64,000 nucleotides of DNA from Burkholderiaceae bacterium (GTDB lineage: Bacteria; Pseudomonadota; Gammaproteobacteria; Burkholderiales; Burkholderiaceae_B). Shown piece by piece: positions 1 to 8,369 of the stretch. The stretch's first letter is position 1. Every line of letters begins with the position of its first letter. A model generated the notes under the pieces. That model did not search any database. It worked only from the letters and a program-made list of their open reading frames with translations, and had not been told where the DNA came from. The position numbers and the translations under genes were made by a program. The stretch lies in assembly GCA_023653055.1 (NCBI GenBank), contig JAMNXR010000011.1:1-64000 (forward strand). The letters are read 5' to 3'.

Positions 1-288
1 ATGAATCCGCTCTCGAATCTTTGGCGCACCCCAAGTCGGAAACTCTTTCTTGACCTGCACAATGAGTTTTTCAATCTGAAAGGGCAGCCGGTTCGCCTGT
101 CGAAAGGGTTTTCGACTGCGGTCGGTAAAGGCCTTCATTCCAGACTCTTGGTATCGATCGACGATTTTGTGCCCTGTTACCCGAGAAATACCAAACTCTC
201 GGCACAGAGCAGAAATCGACTCCCCATCCAGAAATCTAGACACAAATCTTAGTTTTTCGTCCATTTTCGTACTTTCCGTCCAAGGCAT
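1..288 (-). CDS. IS481-family transposase, N-terminal part
   Basis: Transposase of the inserted element, cut by the window edge after 96 codons. The protein starts MPWTESTKMDEKLRFVSRFL and continues with a helix-turn-helix segment (SALCREFGISRVTGHKIVDRY, about residues 30-50), followed by DRSRKP and a segment ending FPTWGAPKIRERI. This order (MPW start, MDEKLRFV, helix-turn-helix, DRSR, WGxxKIRxR) is characteristic of IS481 transposases, whose DDE catalytic domain would follow outside the window. The ATG at 286-288 is preceded by AGGGGACC, a plausible ribosome binding site. Whether the copy is intact cannot be judged here. Confidence 0.85.
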   Translation of the reverse strand, partial: MPWTESTKMDEKLRFVSRFLDGESISALCREFGISRVTGHKIVDRYQESGMKAFTDRSRKPFRQANRLPFQIEKLIVQVKKEFPTWGAPKIRERIH

Positions 289-362
289 AGTGGTCCCCTC
301 CTATGCCAAAACTGTAAAGTATGTGTCCGGTATAAAACGTAAACTATGTGTCGGGTACTACA
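1..362 (-). mobile_element. IS481-family insertion sequence, one end (partial)
   Basis: The left edge of the window holds one end of an insertion sequence. The transposase reads leftward out of the window. The outer tip, read on the minus strand, begins TGTAGTACCCGACACATAG at about 362; a TGT start is usual for IS481-type ends. Two 19-bp direct repeats with two mismatches lie inside the end, at 314-332 and 339-357, 25 bp apart start to start, and could be transposase binding sites. The other end and any target duplication lie outside the window. The family rests on the transposase; the exact tip is inferred. Confidence 0.72.
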
Positions 363-368
363 CTTATT

Positions 369-399
369 AAGCCTCGCTTTTGCGGGGCTTTTCTTTTTT
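369..399 (+). terminator. Rho-independent terminator beside the IS end
   Basis: AAGCCTCGC at 369-377 pairs with GCGGGGCTT at 382-390 around a TTTT loop, with one G-U pair, followed by a T-rich tail to 399. It reads rightward, but the only sequence upstream on that strand is the IS, so it probably terminated a gene that the IS now separates from it. Confidence 0.8.
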
Positions 400-414
400 A
401 AAGTCCTTTAAACG

Positions 415-434
415 AGGGGTGTCATTACACCCCT
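415..434 (-). terminator. Stem-loop after the thioesterase gene (weak terminator)
   Basis: AGGGGTG (415-421) and CACCCCT (428-434) form a 7-bp stem with a 6-nt loop just downstream of the minus-strand thioesterase. Only a short T-rich stretch follows on that strand, so termination would be weak. Confidence 0.4.
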
Positions 435-444
435 AAGGCACCAA

Positions 445-1203
445 TTACTTGAAAGTAAGAATTTTTTTCGAGAGAAAATCTACTAACTCTTTTGCGTATT
501 GGTTAAGGTAAAAATGGTCGCCCTCAAACCAATGCGTTTCAAAAGATCCGCTAGAAACGTTTTTCCAGTCATCAATAGCGTTCTCGCTTAGCCACTCATC
601 ATGTGTTGAGCCAAGTGCAATGACAGGACAGGCAAGCTGGGTCGTAATGGGAGATCTGTCGTAATGCTCGGACATTGAAAAATCCGCTCTGATCATGGGC
701 AAAAGAAGCTCTAGCAACTCCGTGTTTTGAAGAATGACCGATGGAGTTCCATTGTAGGTTGCCATTTGCTGAATAAACTCGACATTATTCAAGTGAGAAA
801 TGGGAGGGCGGATGCTCGCGCGAGTGGGGTCTTGACGTCCTGATACGATAAGTAAATCAACACGCGTTCCCGCATTTTGTAAGCGTTGAGCTGTTTCATA
901 TGCGGCTAAAGCACCCAGGCTATGTCCAAATAGAATCAGTGTTTCGTTGGGCGAACAATGCGGCTCAATGGCCTGATGGGCTTGAGTCGCATAGTCATCC
1001 ATACTTGCGAGTAAACCCTCGGAAAAGCGCGTTTCTCTGCCAGGTGGTTGAATCGCAAAACCTTGAATATTTTTCTGCAGTAACTTCCCCCAATTTCGGT
1101 AGACCGAGGCTCCAGATCCTGCATAAGGAAAGCAGAACAACTTGTGTTGACCAAGGTGTGTGGGGGTGAGTGGGACGACCCACTTGGAAGTCTGCTGCGT
1201 CAT
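445..1203 (-). CDS. Type II (external) thioesterase, alpha/beta hydrolase
   Basis: A 252-residue alpha/beta hydrolase resembling type II thioesterases (GrsT, RifR), which clear wrong acyl groups from carrier proteins of non-ribosomal peptide or polyketide synthases. The N-terminus has LFCFPYAGSGASVYRNW and a QPPGRETR segment, both typical of the family. The nucleophile elbow is GHSLGA (about residues 93-98), and the late GDHFYL supplies the catalytic His; the acid is probably the Asp in STHDEW. Length is normal. No NRPS, PKS or carrier protein gene is visible nearby, so the partner is unknown. The start at 1203 has no strong ribosome binding site. The IS lies directly downstream. Confidence 0.85.
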   Translation of the reverse strand: MTQQTSKWVVPLTPTHLGQHKLFCFPYAGSGASVYRNWGKLLQKNIQGFAIQPPGRETRFSEGLLASMDDYATQAHQAIEPHCSPNETLILFGHSLGALAAYETAQRLQNAGTRVDLLIVSGRQDPTRASIRPPISHLNNVEFIQQMATYNGTPSVILQNTELLELLLPMIRADFSMSEHYDRSPITTQLACPVIALGSTHDEWLSENAIDDWKNVSSGSFETHWFEGDHFYLNQYAKELVDFLSKKILTFK

Positions 1204-1359
1204 AAGTTTTTTGAAAGGTTAAATTTTATTGATTGTAAGCGAGAGGTTTAAACACAAAGTTACATTTTTTTGCATTTTTTATTGTCAAAGTTTTTCGGAG
1301 GTGAGATCTAATGCCTCTCAGTTCGTAAAACTCACCTAAATTTTCTGGAAAGTCGATAC

Positions 1360-1980
1360 ATGTTCCCTTCAGACTTTGTCTATGAGTTTTTTACCTTGTT
1401 AGTGATCCTTGACCCGATCGCGACGGTGCCTGTGTTTTTGGCGGTCACCTATGGATTGAAATGGCGCGACGCACTCAAGGTTGCCCTCACAGCGCTTGCG
1501 GTTTCTTTTGGAATACTCACGGCCTTCATCTTTTTAGGCTTGGAGTTTTTAAAAGTGCTAGATATTCCTACTTCATCGTTTCAGCTTGCAGGCTCTTTTA
1601 TTTTATTCACGCTGGGCCTGAGCATGGTGACCGGGAAAATGCACGAAGAGATTTCAAAAATGCCACCTGATGCATCGATTATGGAGCGTTCGGTGTATCC
1701 GTTAGCGATGCCCTCGATCGCGGGGGCGGGTGCGATTTTGACTGTGGTGATGCTCAGTGATAACAATGCGCGCGTCATGACAGAGCAGCTACAAACAACC
1801 TTTGTGGTGTTGCTGTGCTTATCCATTCACCTGCTCACTTTTATGGCGGGTGGTTTGATTATTCGTTATATCGGCATGATCGGCATACAAGTCACCACCC
1901 GCGTGTTTGGCTTGATGATTTGTAGTATCGCGGTCACGGGGATGGTGATCGCGATTAAGGAGAGCTTTGGGTTGAGTTAA
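1360..1980 (+). CDS. MarC/UPF0056-family integral membrane protein
   Basis: A 206-residue, strongly hydrophobic protein with about six membrane segments. It opens FPSDFVYEFFTLLVILDPIATVPVFLAVT; the ILDPIATVPVF segment is the hallmark of the MarC/YchE/YhgN group. A second conserved stretch, YPLAMPSIAGAGAILTVV, lies at about residues 112-129. The cellular role of the family is not settled: MarC was once linked to multiple antibiotic resistance but is now considered unrelated to it. The gene stands alone, with its start at 1360 preceded by GGAAAG, and converges with the metallo-hydrolase gene. Confidence 0.85.
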   Translation: MFPSDFVYEFFTLLVILDPIATVPVFLAVTYGLKWRDALKVALTALAVSFGILTAFIFLGLEFLKVLDIPTSSFQLAGSFILFTLGLSMVTGKMHEEISKMPPDASIMERSVYPLAMPSIAGAGAILTVVMLSDNNARVMTEQLQTTFVVLLCLSIHLLTFMAGGLIIRYIGMIGIQVTTRVFGLMICSIAVTGMVIAIKESFGLS

Positions 1981-1999
1981 CGCGGTGAACTAAACTTTT

Positions 2000-2974
2000 T
2001 TAAAATACATACTTTTTTCCCACAGCAGTCGGTGCTAAAACCTGATCCCCAAAAGCGTTGGACATCGCGGCGATTGCGCGCCAGCCTGTGCAGTGGCCGG
2101 CACCAATCAGTTTGAGTCCAAATTGCTTCAGTCCCTCCACTGTTTCTGGGATGAGGGCTTCATTAGCGCCCGACAAATGAAAGCCGCCGAACACCGCATG
2201 AATAGGCGTATCGGGAAAGCGTGCTCTGGCGTCGAGCAACACATTAATGACACCTGCGTGTGAACAGGCGGTGAAAATAACGAGCCCTTTGTCTTTGACG
2301 TTTACGCCAAGCCAGCGTTCGTCCAGCAACAACTCATCTTTCTCCCATTGGCCTTGAGCGTTTTTCCGCACCTGACCAGGCAGACCACGCTCAAAAGGCG
2401 TGAGCCGAGGAATCTCACCACTCACTGCAAACATATTGTCTAGAAAAGAAACGGTCTCACGGTGCAAGGAAACCTCAGCACCTGCAGCCGTCAGTTGCTC
2501 AATGCTTGGAATGTCCACCATTTCTCGATACTTACCATTGGGTAGCGTGCCCGCACGCTTATAAAACATGTCAGGGTGACCGTAAAACGGGATGGATTTG
2601 CCGCCGTTTCGCTGTCGGATAGTGTTGAAGGCCAGTAACAAAGCACCCGCGTGATCCCAATGACCATGTGAAAGTACAACCGACTGGACCTTGCCGAGAT
2701 CGACGCCCAGACGGCTGACGTTGCGCTCAAAGGCGTAGTCTTCTGGTCCAGTATCAAATAAGACGGTATGTTCTTGATTGCCTTTACGTGCGGTAATGAG
2801 ACACGACAGGCCGTGTGCGGCGCAACATAAGCACAGTCCCGCCATCATTTGTCCGCCTCGGCTAAAGAGTCCCAGGGCTTCGCTGGTCACGCCAGCTGGG
2901 GTCGTTGAAAGCATATCCGTCGTGTTGTCGACCAGGATATGAATATCTAACGCATCAACAGTCTCTAGTAGCAT
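2000..2974 (-). CDS. Metallo-beta-lactamase-fold hydrolase
   Basis: A 324-residue protein with a metallo-beta-lactamase fold. The metal motif HxHxDH appears as SHGHWDHAG at about residues 102-110, preceded by LFDTGPE (residues 72-78); later ligands are FTACSHAGV (about 235-243) and GAGHCTGW near the C-terminus. This arrangement matches the group that includes the archaeal dihydropterin-ribofuranosylaminobenzene phosphate synthase-like proteins; the true substrate is unknown. The start at 2974 has AAGGAG upstream. No signal peptide is seen, so it is likely cytoplasmic. It is divergent from the Bug gene at 3090, with about 115 bp shared between them. Confidence 0.82.
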   Translation of the reverse strand: MLLETVDALDIHILVDNTTDMLSTTPAGVTSEALGLFSRGGQMMAGLCLCCAAHGLSCLITARKGNQEHTVLFDTGPEDYAFERNVSRLGVDLGKVQSVVLSHGHWDHAGALLLAFNTIRQRNGGKSIPFYGHPDMFYKRAGTLPNGKYREMVDIPSIEQLTAAGAEVSLHRETVSFLDNMFAVSGEIPRLTPFERGLPGQVRKNAQGQWEKDELLLDERWLGVNVKDKGLVIFTACSHAGVINVLLDARARFPDTPIHAVFGGFHLSGANEALIPETVEGLKQFGLKLIGAGHCTGWRAIAAMSNAFGDQVLAPTAVGKKYVF

Positions 2975-3089
2975 GTCGAAACTCCTTAGGCTTTGAATGA
3001 GATAAATCAGTTTATAGAAAAATGCGAAATATTTGTTGTGATCTTATCGATAATCAGTGGTAACGTTTACAAAAAAGGAGTGGGATAAC

Positions 3090-4076
3090 ATGTTCGTCCA
3101 GACGTTTCTTAAGCGTATTGCAACAATTTTTCTTTCCATTTTCGGTTTTTCCTTGAGTGCTACGATTTATGCGCAAACCGACACATATCCTCAGCGGTCC
3201 GTAAGGATTGTCGTACCAGTCTCTGCTGGGGGCAGCACGGACAAGATCGCGCGTCTGATTGCAGAAAAACTCAGTACTGCGTGGGGACAGACTGTGATTG
3301 TTGAAAACGTGACGGGCGCGGGCGGTGCGATTGGTGCGTCGCAGGTTGCCAGAGCAAAGCCCGATGGTTATACGCTTGTTTTGCATAGCGATGCGATCGT
3401 TCTGAATACGATTCTCATCAAAAACCCACCTTACACCTTGAATGACTTAACCGGTGTGATGCGTCTGGTTGTTAATCCTCAGGTCTTGGTATCGAATCCG
3501 AACTTTGAAGCCAAGACGTTCAAAGAGTACATCGAATACGCTAAGAAAAATCCCGGTAAGTTGACGCTTGGTTTGCCTACCAGCGGCGGCATCGCGCACA
3601 TTGCCCACGAAGTGCTGGCAAAGGCGGCTGACATCAAGGTCAATTACATCCCCTACAAAGGCGGAGCACCTGCGGCGCTGGATGCGATGGCCGGACACAT
3701 TGATGCCACCGTGATTACGCTTGCCGCAGTCACTGAACAGATCAAGGGAGGCAAGCTGCGTGCCTTAGCGGTCACAACGGATTATCGATCACCTGTGTTT
3801 CCAGACGTCCCGACCATGGCCGAATCCGGTTATCCAGCGGTCAATATCGAAAGCTGGCAAGGGATGCTGGCACCGAAAGGTACACCCACGGCGATCTTGG
3901 AAAAAATCAACAAGGATGTGGTGGCGATCGTCCGAGATCCGGCCAATATCAAGCAAATCGAAGCGCTGGGCTTCAGTGTATCGACAAACTCAGTACCCGC
4001 CTTTAATACGATGTTGCAAGAGGTCCGTCAAAAATATGCCGATATCATTAAGCAGGCTGGGATTGTCCAGCAGTGA
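3090..4076 (+). CDS. Bug/TctC-family periplasmic solute receptor (1 of 14)
   Basis: A 328-residue exported receptor of the Bug family, which captures small, mostly carboxylated solutes in the periplasm and in some cases delivers them to TctA/TctB permeases. The ATG at 3090 was chosen because AAGGAG lies 9 bp upstream and a signal peptide (FVQTFLKRIATIFLSIFGF, ending YAQ) follows at once. Landmarks are VVPVSAGGSTDK (about 42-53), VENVTGAGGAIG, PDGYTLVL and YIPYKGGAPAALDAM. The gene is monocistronic, divergent from the metallo-hydrolase and convergent with the ClC channel. The ligand is unknown. Confidence 0.92.
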   Translation: MFVQTFLKRIATIFLSIFGFSLSATIYAQTDTYPQRSVRIVVPVSAGGSTDKIARLIAEKLSTAWGQTVIVENVTGAGGAIGASQVARAKPDGYTLVLHSDAIVLNTILIKNPPYTLNDLTGVMRLVVNPQVLVSNPNFEAKTFKEYIEYAKKNPGKLTLGLPTSGGIAHIAHEVLAKAADIKVNYIPYKGGAPAALDAMAGHIDATVITLAAVTEQIKGGKLRALAVTTDYRSPVFPDVPTMAESGYPAVNIESWQGMLAPKGTPTAILEKINKDVVAIVRDPANIKQIEALGFSVSTNSVPAFNTMLQEVRQKYADIIKQAGIVQQ

Positions 4077-4092
4077 TTTTGTTTTCATTGAC

Positions 4093-5430
4093 TTAGTGAT
4101 CCGTCGGGCGTTGCGGCATGCGTGCTCTGAGTGAGTCGTAAATGGGCTCGCCGTGCATGAGGCTTGCGACCAGGCAGGCCGCAACGCTTGCAACGATCAG
4201 TGGTGCGACCAGTGCGACGCTGCCGCTCATCTCTATAATCAACAAGATGCCTGTAAAAGGCGCGCGGACTACGGCGGTAAAAAATGCAGCCATCCCCACC
4301 AGCGCAAAAGAAATGGGATCCAGCACGAAAGGGGCCGTCACTAAAAAGTTGATGCTCGTAGCAAAGAGCGCGCCTGACGTCGCGCCGACAAGGAGCAAGG
4401 GAGCAAATAAGCCGCCAGGCACACCCATTGAATAAGAGAGCGAGCCCAGCACCCAGCGCACCAAAAATAAAATTAATAGAGCATTGATGCTGAGTTGTCC
4501 GGCGAGTACGGCATTGACCTGAATTTCTCCGCCGCCAACCCATTGTGGCTGCCAGTAAGCAACGAGGCCGATCAGTGCGCCAAGGATACCGGCTTTAATA
4601 ATGGGCGAGACCTTGGGCGCCGTGTTTTGAAAGACATTGAGCCCCATCAGTACGCTTTTGTTGTACATCACCCCAAGTGCGCCCAACCAAGCGCCCAAGA
4701 GTCCATAGGCAACAAGCTCTGTCATGCTTGAAGGTATAAGTTTTGTGAAGCTGAGCTCAACAGCGTTACCAAAGAAACTACGGTAAATCGCAATGGCTGT
4801 GGCGACGGCAATGAGTGTGGCCAACAAGCGTCGCATCGTGATGCGGTGTGCCACTTCTTCGATGACGAAGGCCACGCCTGAGAGCGGCGCATTAAAGGCG
4901 ACAGAGAGTCCCGAGCCTGCAATGGCGGTGTACAGAAGGGTACGGTCACCACGGGTAAAGCCAAACCACTTACCGCATTGTGTACCAATCACGGCCGCCA
5001 TCTGGATGGTGGGACCTTCGCGACCCAGGGCAAGACCTGGCACCATGGCAAGCAGACCCCCCAGAAATTTGATGGGCAATACGCGAAACGATGCAGGTGT
5101 GGCTTCCTCACGCATAACCGCCTCGACGTGTTGGACGCCGCTCCCAGCAGCACTGGGGGCAAACGTGACCAACCAGCGGGCGATTGCCACGCATAGTCCG
5201 ACAACAAGCATAGTGAGCAACCAGCCAGGGAGACCGAGAAAACCCTCAGCCTTCCATTGCGCGACCAGCATGGCAAAACCATGACTGCCGTGTGTCAACA
5301 GCCAGTGAAAACTACCGCCCACTAGACCGACAAGGGCCCCCGCAAAAGCTGAAACAAGGAGTAACTGCGTCAGACCTCGCGTGGAGGATTCTGAAGGTTC
5401 GTCTTCAAGCTTGGGTGGGGACGTTTTCAT
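4093..5430 (-). CDS. ClC-family chloride channel or H+/Cl- exchanger
   Basis: A polytopic membrane protein of about 445 residues. The ClC signatures are present in order: GSGVQHVEAVM (equivalent of GSGIP), ALGREGPTIQM (GREGP, with the gating glutamate) and GGLFAPLLLVG (GxFxP). The gating glutamate is intact. These proteins move chloride or other small anions across the inner membrane. No cytoplasmic CBS domain is present. The ATG at 5430 gives MKTSPPKLEDEPS; an upstream GTG at 5499 would add 23 residues of poor quality. Neither has a clear ribosome binding site, so the start is uncertain. Confidence 0.88.
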   Translation of the reverse strand: MKTSPPKLEDEPSESSTRGLTQLLLVSAFAGALVGLVGGSFHWLLTHGSHGFAMLVAQWKAEGFLGLPGWLLTMLVVGLCVAIARWLVTFAPSAAGSGVQHVEAVMREEATPASFRVLPIKFLGGLLAMVPGLALGREGPTIQMAAVIGTQCGKWFGFTRGDRTLLYTAIAGSGLSVAFNAPLSGVAFVIEEVAHRITMRRLLATLIAVATAIAIYRSFFGNAVELSFTKLIPSSMTELVAYGLLGAWLGALGVMYNKSVLMGLNVFQNTAPKVSPIIKAGILGALIGLVAYWQPQWVGGGEIQVNAVLAGQLSINALLILFLVRWVLGSLSYSMGVPGGLFAPLLLVGATSGALFATSINFLVTAPFVLDPISFALVGMAAFFTAVVRAPFTGILLIIEMSGSVALVAPLIVASVAACLVASLMHGEPIYDSLRARMPQRPTDH

Positions 5431-5594
5431 GGATATCGACAGAAAGCAGTAGGGTGTTTGGATCGTACTGCACCGCGATGCGCATTGCGCGAACAGCACT
5501 CGCTCAACTATGGCTTTTTAATAGACGTTAAATACGTTATAAGATTGTGATTGTCAGTATGACCACATAAAAATCAAATGTATCTGGAGAGGAC

Positions 5595-6569
5595 ATGTCA
5601 ATGAACAAACTTAAAGCTTTAGCCCTAGGTCTTTCGTTTTCGCTTGCTGCGACGGCTGCAGTGGCTCAGGAGTTTCCGCAAAAGCCTATCACGCTGATCG
5701 TTCCGGTCGCGGCAGGTGGGACCACAGATATTGCAGGACGTGTATTGGCCAATCAGCTCAAGGATGTGTTGGGGCAGATGGTGATTGTTGAAAACAAACC
5801 CGGTGCGAGCGGTGGAATCGGTAATTCCTATGTGGCACGCGCCAATCCTGATGGCTACACACTCGTGCTCGCCTACGAGGGCTTTAATACGGGCAATCCA
5901 GCATTGACCAAGAGTCTGCCTTGGGATCCCGTCAAGAGTTTCACGCCTATCGCAGAAGTGATCAGGGGTCCTCACCTGGTCCTCGTGCCTAAAGACTCGC
6001 AGTTCAAGGACTTGAAAGACTTGGTGGCGTTCGCAAAGGCAAACCCCGGCAAGTTAAATTACGCCTCTTCAGGTGTGGGCTCCATCCAGCATCTGGGTGC
6101 AGAATTACTCCAGCTCAAGACCGACACCAAGATGGTGCATGTGCCCTACGGTGGCGCCGCACCCGCCATGAAGGATTTGCTGGCAGGTCGGATTGATTTG
6201 TTCATCACGACACCACCGACAGCGATGGGCCACCTCAAGGCTGGAACGTTGCGTGCGCTCGCCATCACCAGTGACCAGCGTCACCCCATGCTGCCTGATG
6301 TGCCTACAACTGCTGAAGCGGGCTTGCCTTCGTTTCAGTTAGATGCCTGGTTCACTGTGTTTGGTCCTGCAAATATGCCTGACGCCGTGGTCAAGAAACT
6401 CACTGACGCGATGAAGACGGTCATCACTTCGCCTCAGTTCGTCAAACAAATGAACGAGCAGGGTGCAACGGCCAGCTACCGTTCACCGAAAGAAGTGGCG
6501 GATATCGTGAACGTCGATTTGAAAAAATGGGCGGATGTCGTCAAGGCTGCTGGAATCAAGCCAGAGTAA
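5595..6569 (+). CDS. Bug/TctC-family periplasmic solute receptor (2 of 14)
   Basis: A 324-residue receptor with a classic signal peptide (MSMNKLKALALGLSFSLAA, ending AVAQ, cleavage near residue 25). Family landmarks are IVPVAAGGTTDIAG, VENKPGASGGIG and PDGYTLVL; the usual PYKG loop reads VPYGGAAPAMKD, so the Lys is replaced by Gly. GGAGAGG lies about 8 bp before the ATG at 5595; a second ATG at 5601 is possible. The 3' end overlaps that of the convergent LysR gene by 14 bp. No permease gene is nearby, so ligand and partner are unknown. Confidence 0.92.
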   Translation: MSMNKLKALALGLSFSLAATAAVAQEFPQKPITLIVPVAAGGTTDIAGRVLANQLKDVLGQMVIVENKPGASGGIGNSYVARANPDGYTLVLAYEGFNTGNPALTKSLPWDPVKSFTPIAEVIRGPHLVLVPKDSQFKDLKDLVAFAKANPGKLNYASSGVGSIQHLGAELLQLKTDTKMVHVPYGGAAPAMKDLLAGRIDLFITTPPTAMGHLKAGTLRALAITSDQRHPMLPDVPTTAEAGLPSFQLDAWFTVFGPANMPDAVVKKLTDAMKTVITSPQFVKQMNEQGATASYRSPKEVADIVNVDLKKWADVVKAAGIKPE

Positions 6570-7449
6570 AGAACGCGAGTGCGGCTTTTTTAAAGTTCGC
6601 TACTAGAGCACTTGCATGATCTTCCCGCCACGCCAGTCCAACGGACAGTCGTGGCGGTGTTTCTTGGAAGCGATGATATTTGAGTCCAGGAAATTGCATC
6701 GAGGTCTGCGACTCGGGAACGGGCGCACAGCCAAGTCCTGCCGCTACGAGCGCGAGTGCGGCATGCATCGTTCTGACCTCTATAAAGTCCGCAGGCTTGA
6801 CCTGATGTCGCTGCAAGTAATCCCTAAACAAACTGCGTGTACTGCGCTTGTCATCATGGCTCGGATAGCCGATGAGGGTTTTGTCGTGGACGACGCTCAC
6901 GGGTATCGCTGATGTTCGGGCGAGTCTCCATTCCGCAGGCGCAGCCAGAGCGTAGTGTTCGGTAAAGAGTGTGACGGTCTTGAGTGCGGGATGATTGACG
7001 GGTTCGCGGATGAGTCCCACGTCGACTTGATCCCCGACAAGCGTATCGACCTGTTCGCGTGTCGTGTACTCAATAAGTTCGATACGCATTGCGGGATATG
7101 CCTGGAGATAGTGACGTAAGAGGTGAGGCAAAAAGGTGTAAGTATGTGCGTGAAGAATCCCAAGACGAAGAATTTGTTTCTGTTGACTATGGGATTGTTG
7201 GACGACTTGGGCACATTGATCCATATCGCTGAGTATTTTTCTAGCGTGCTGGAGCAGCGCGATCCCCTCTGAGGTCAGGCTCACACGCCTGGTGGTGCGA
7301 TGCAGCAGTGTGGTCTGTAGTAGGCCCTCTAGTTGCTGAATATGGTCACTCAATGGCGGCTGACTGATGCCCAGCCGTGTTGCCGCGCGGCCAAAGTGTC
7401 CCTCTTCGGCGACAGCGACAAAGTAGCGGAGTTTTTTGATATCGAGCAT
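6556..7449 (-). CDS. LysR-family transcriptional regulator
   Basis: A 297-residue LysR-type regulator. The N-terminal winged helix-turn-helix reads LRYFVAVAEEGHFGRAATRLGISQPPLSDHIQQLE, and the C-terminal two-lobed effector domain begins near residue 90. Proteins of this type usually sense a pathway compound and activate a divergent operon. Here the divergent genes, less than 100 bp away, are the TauD/TfdA-type dioxygenase and an SDR, which are the likely targets. The ATG at 7449 (MLDIKKLRYF) is the family-typical start; a longer reading frame to 7464 adds five residues. It is the only classical transcription factor gene recognised in the window. Confidence 0.9.
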   Translation of the reverse strand: MLDIKKLRYFVAVAEEGHFGRAATRLGISQPPLSDHIQQLEGLLQTTLLHRTTRRVSLTSEGIALLQHARKILSDMDQCAQVVQQSHSQQKQILRLGILHAHTYTFLPHLLRHYLQAYPAMRIELIEYTTREQVDTLVGDQVDVGLIREPVNHPALKTVTLFTEHYALAAPAEWRLARTSAIPVSVVHDKTLIGYPSHDDKRSTRSLFRDYLQRHQVKPADFIEVRTMHAALALVAAGLGCAPVPESQTSMQFPGLKYHRFQETPPRLSVGLAWREDHASALVANFKKAALAFFTLA

Positions 7450-7544
7450 TATTCTGATTTTCAAATAAATAATGTCTTAATAATATATTGGACGCGCCTA
7501 ATGTGGCTAGGTAAACTTTGCTGATTCAGTGTGAGGAGAACACC
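7450..7544. promoter_or_regulatory. Divergent LysR/dioxygenase control region
   Basis: This 95-bp region separates the LysR start from the dioxygenase start. It is AT-rich (TAATAATATATTGG) and contains CCTAATGTGGCTAGG, an interrupted palindrome with CCTA and TAGG arms. A LysR-type site (T-N11-A) would be expected here, but no unambiguous one was identified by eye. The dioxygenase has GTGAGGAG just before its ATG. Confidence 0.45.
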
Positions 7545-8369
7545 ATGGAAGTCAAAAAATTAACGGGAACGATAGGCGCAGAGCTCTTGGGCGTTGACCT
7601 GTCGAAAGATCTGTCCGCGGCAACGATCAAGGATATCCGTCAGGCTTTGCTCGACAATCTGGTGATTTTTTTCCGTGACCAGACGCTGACGCCTGAGCAG
7701 CAAATTGCCTTTGTGGAAAAGTTTGGTCCGATCAGCACAACTCCCGTCTATCAAACACATCCTCAATATCCTCAGATCATGCCTGTGGTGAAAGAAGTCA
7801 CCGACAAGGATGTCATCGGTGATACCTGGCATACGGATGAGACTTACCATCCTCAGCCACCGCTGGGTTCGGTGCTCTATGCGCGTGAGGTTCCCAAGGT
7901 AGGCGGCGATACCCTTTGGGCCAATCAGTATTTGGCCTACGAGCGTTTATCCGAGGCCATGAAAAAGCAGCTTGAGGGCTTGCATGCGATTCATTCAAAT
8001 GACTTTCTGAATGCCAATGCACGACTGCGCAACAGTACGCGCTCAACCAAACTGCGTGAAGACGTGGGTCGCATCGACAGCCGTCATCCTGTTGTGCGTA
8101 CGCATGATGAAACGGGTCGCAAGAGCTTGTTTGTGAATCAACCTTTTACGTTTTGCTTCGAAGGTATGACGCGCGACGAGAGCTTGCCGCTACTTCAATA
8201 TTTATATCAGGTGAGCCATAAGCCTGAGTTGACCTGTCGCTTCCGTTGGCAACCAGGCTCGATGGCATTTTGGGATAACCGTTGCACCATGCATTACGCT
8301 ATCAACGACTATCCTGGCCAGCGTCGTGAAATGCACCGCATCACCATTCAAGGCGTGAGCCCAACATGA
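7545..8369 (+). CDS. TauD/TfdA-family Fe(II)/2-oxoglutarate dioxygenase
   Basis: A 274-residue cytoplasmic oxygenase of the taurine/2,4-D dioxygenase family, which couples 2-oxoglutarate decarboxylation to substrate hydroxylation. The iron motif HxD is in WHTDETYHP (about residues 95-103) and the distal His is in RCTMHYAINDYP; the following REMHRIT supplies the 2-oxoglutarate Arg. The opening GTIGAELLGVDLSKDLS is also typical. The ATG at 7545 follows GAGGAG; a longer frame from 7518 lacks support. Its stop overlaps the next SDR start (ATGA), so the two are translationally coupled. The substrate is not predictable. Confidence 0.9.
   Translation: MEVKKLTGTIGAELLGVDLSKDLSAATIKDIRQALLDNLVIFFRDQTLTPEQQIAFVEKFGPISTTPVYQTHPQYPQIMPVVKEVTDKDVIGDTWHTDETYHPQPPLGSVLYAREVPKVGGDTLWANQYLAYERLSEAMKKQLEGLHAIHSNDFLNANARLRNSTRSTKLREDVGRIDSRHPVVRTHDETGRKSLFVNQPFTFCFEGMTRDESLPLLQYLYQVSHKPELTCRFRWQPGSMAFWDNRCTMHYAINDYPGQRREMHRITIQGVSPT

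Noticed and set aside
1-252. 83-codon rightward frame at the left edge
   Set aside because: The opposite strand encodes the IS481 transposase N-terminus with a helix-turn-helix motif; the rightward frame is a shadow.
4793-5284. 163-codon rightward frame inside the ClC gene
   Set aside because: Arg/Pro/Thr-rich translation with no family resemblance, fully overlapping the intact ClC coding region.
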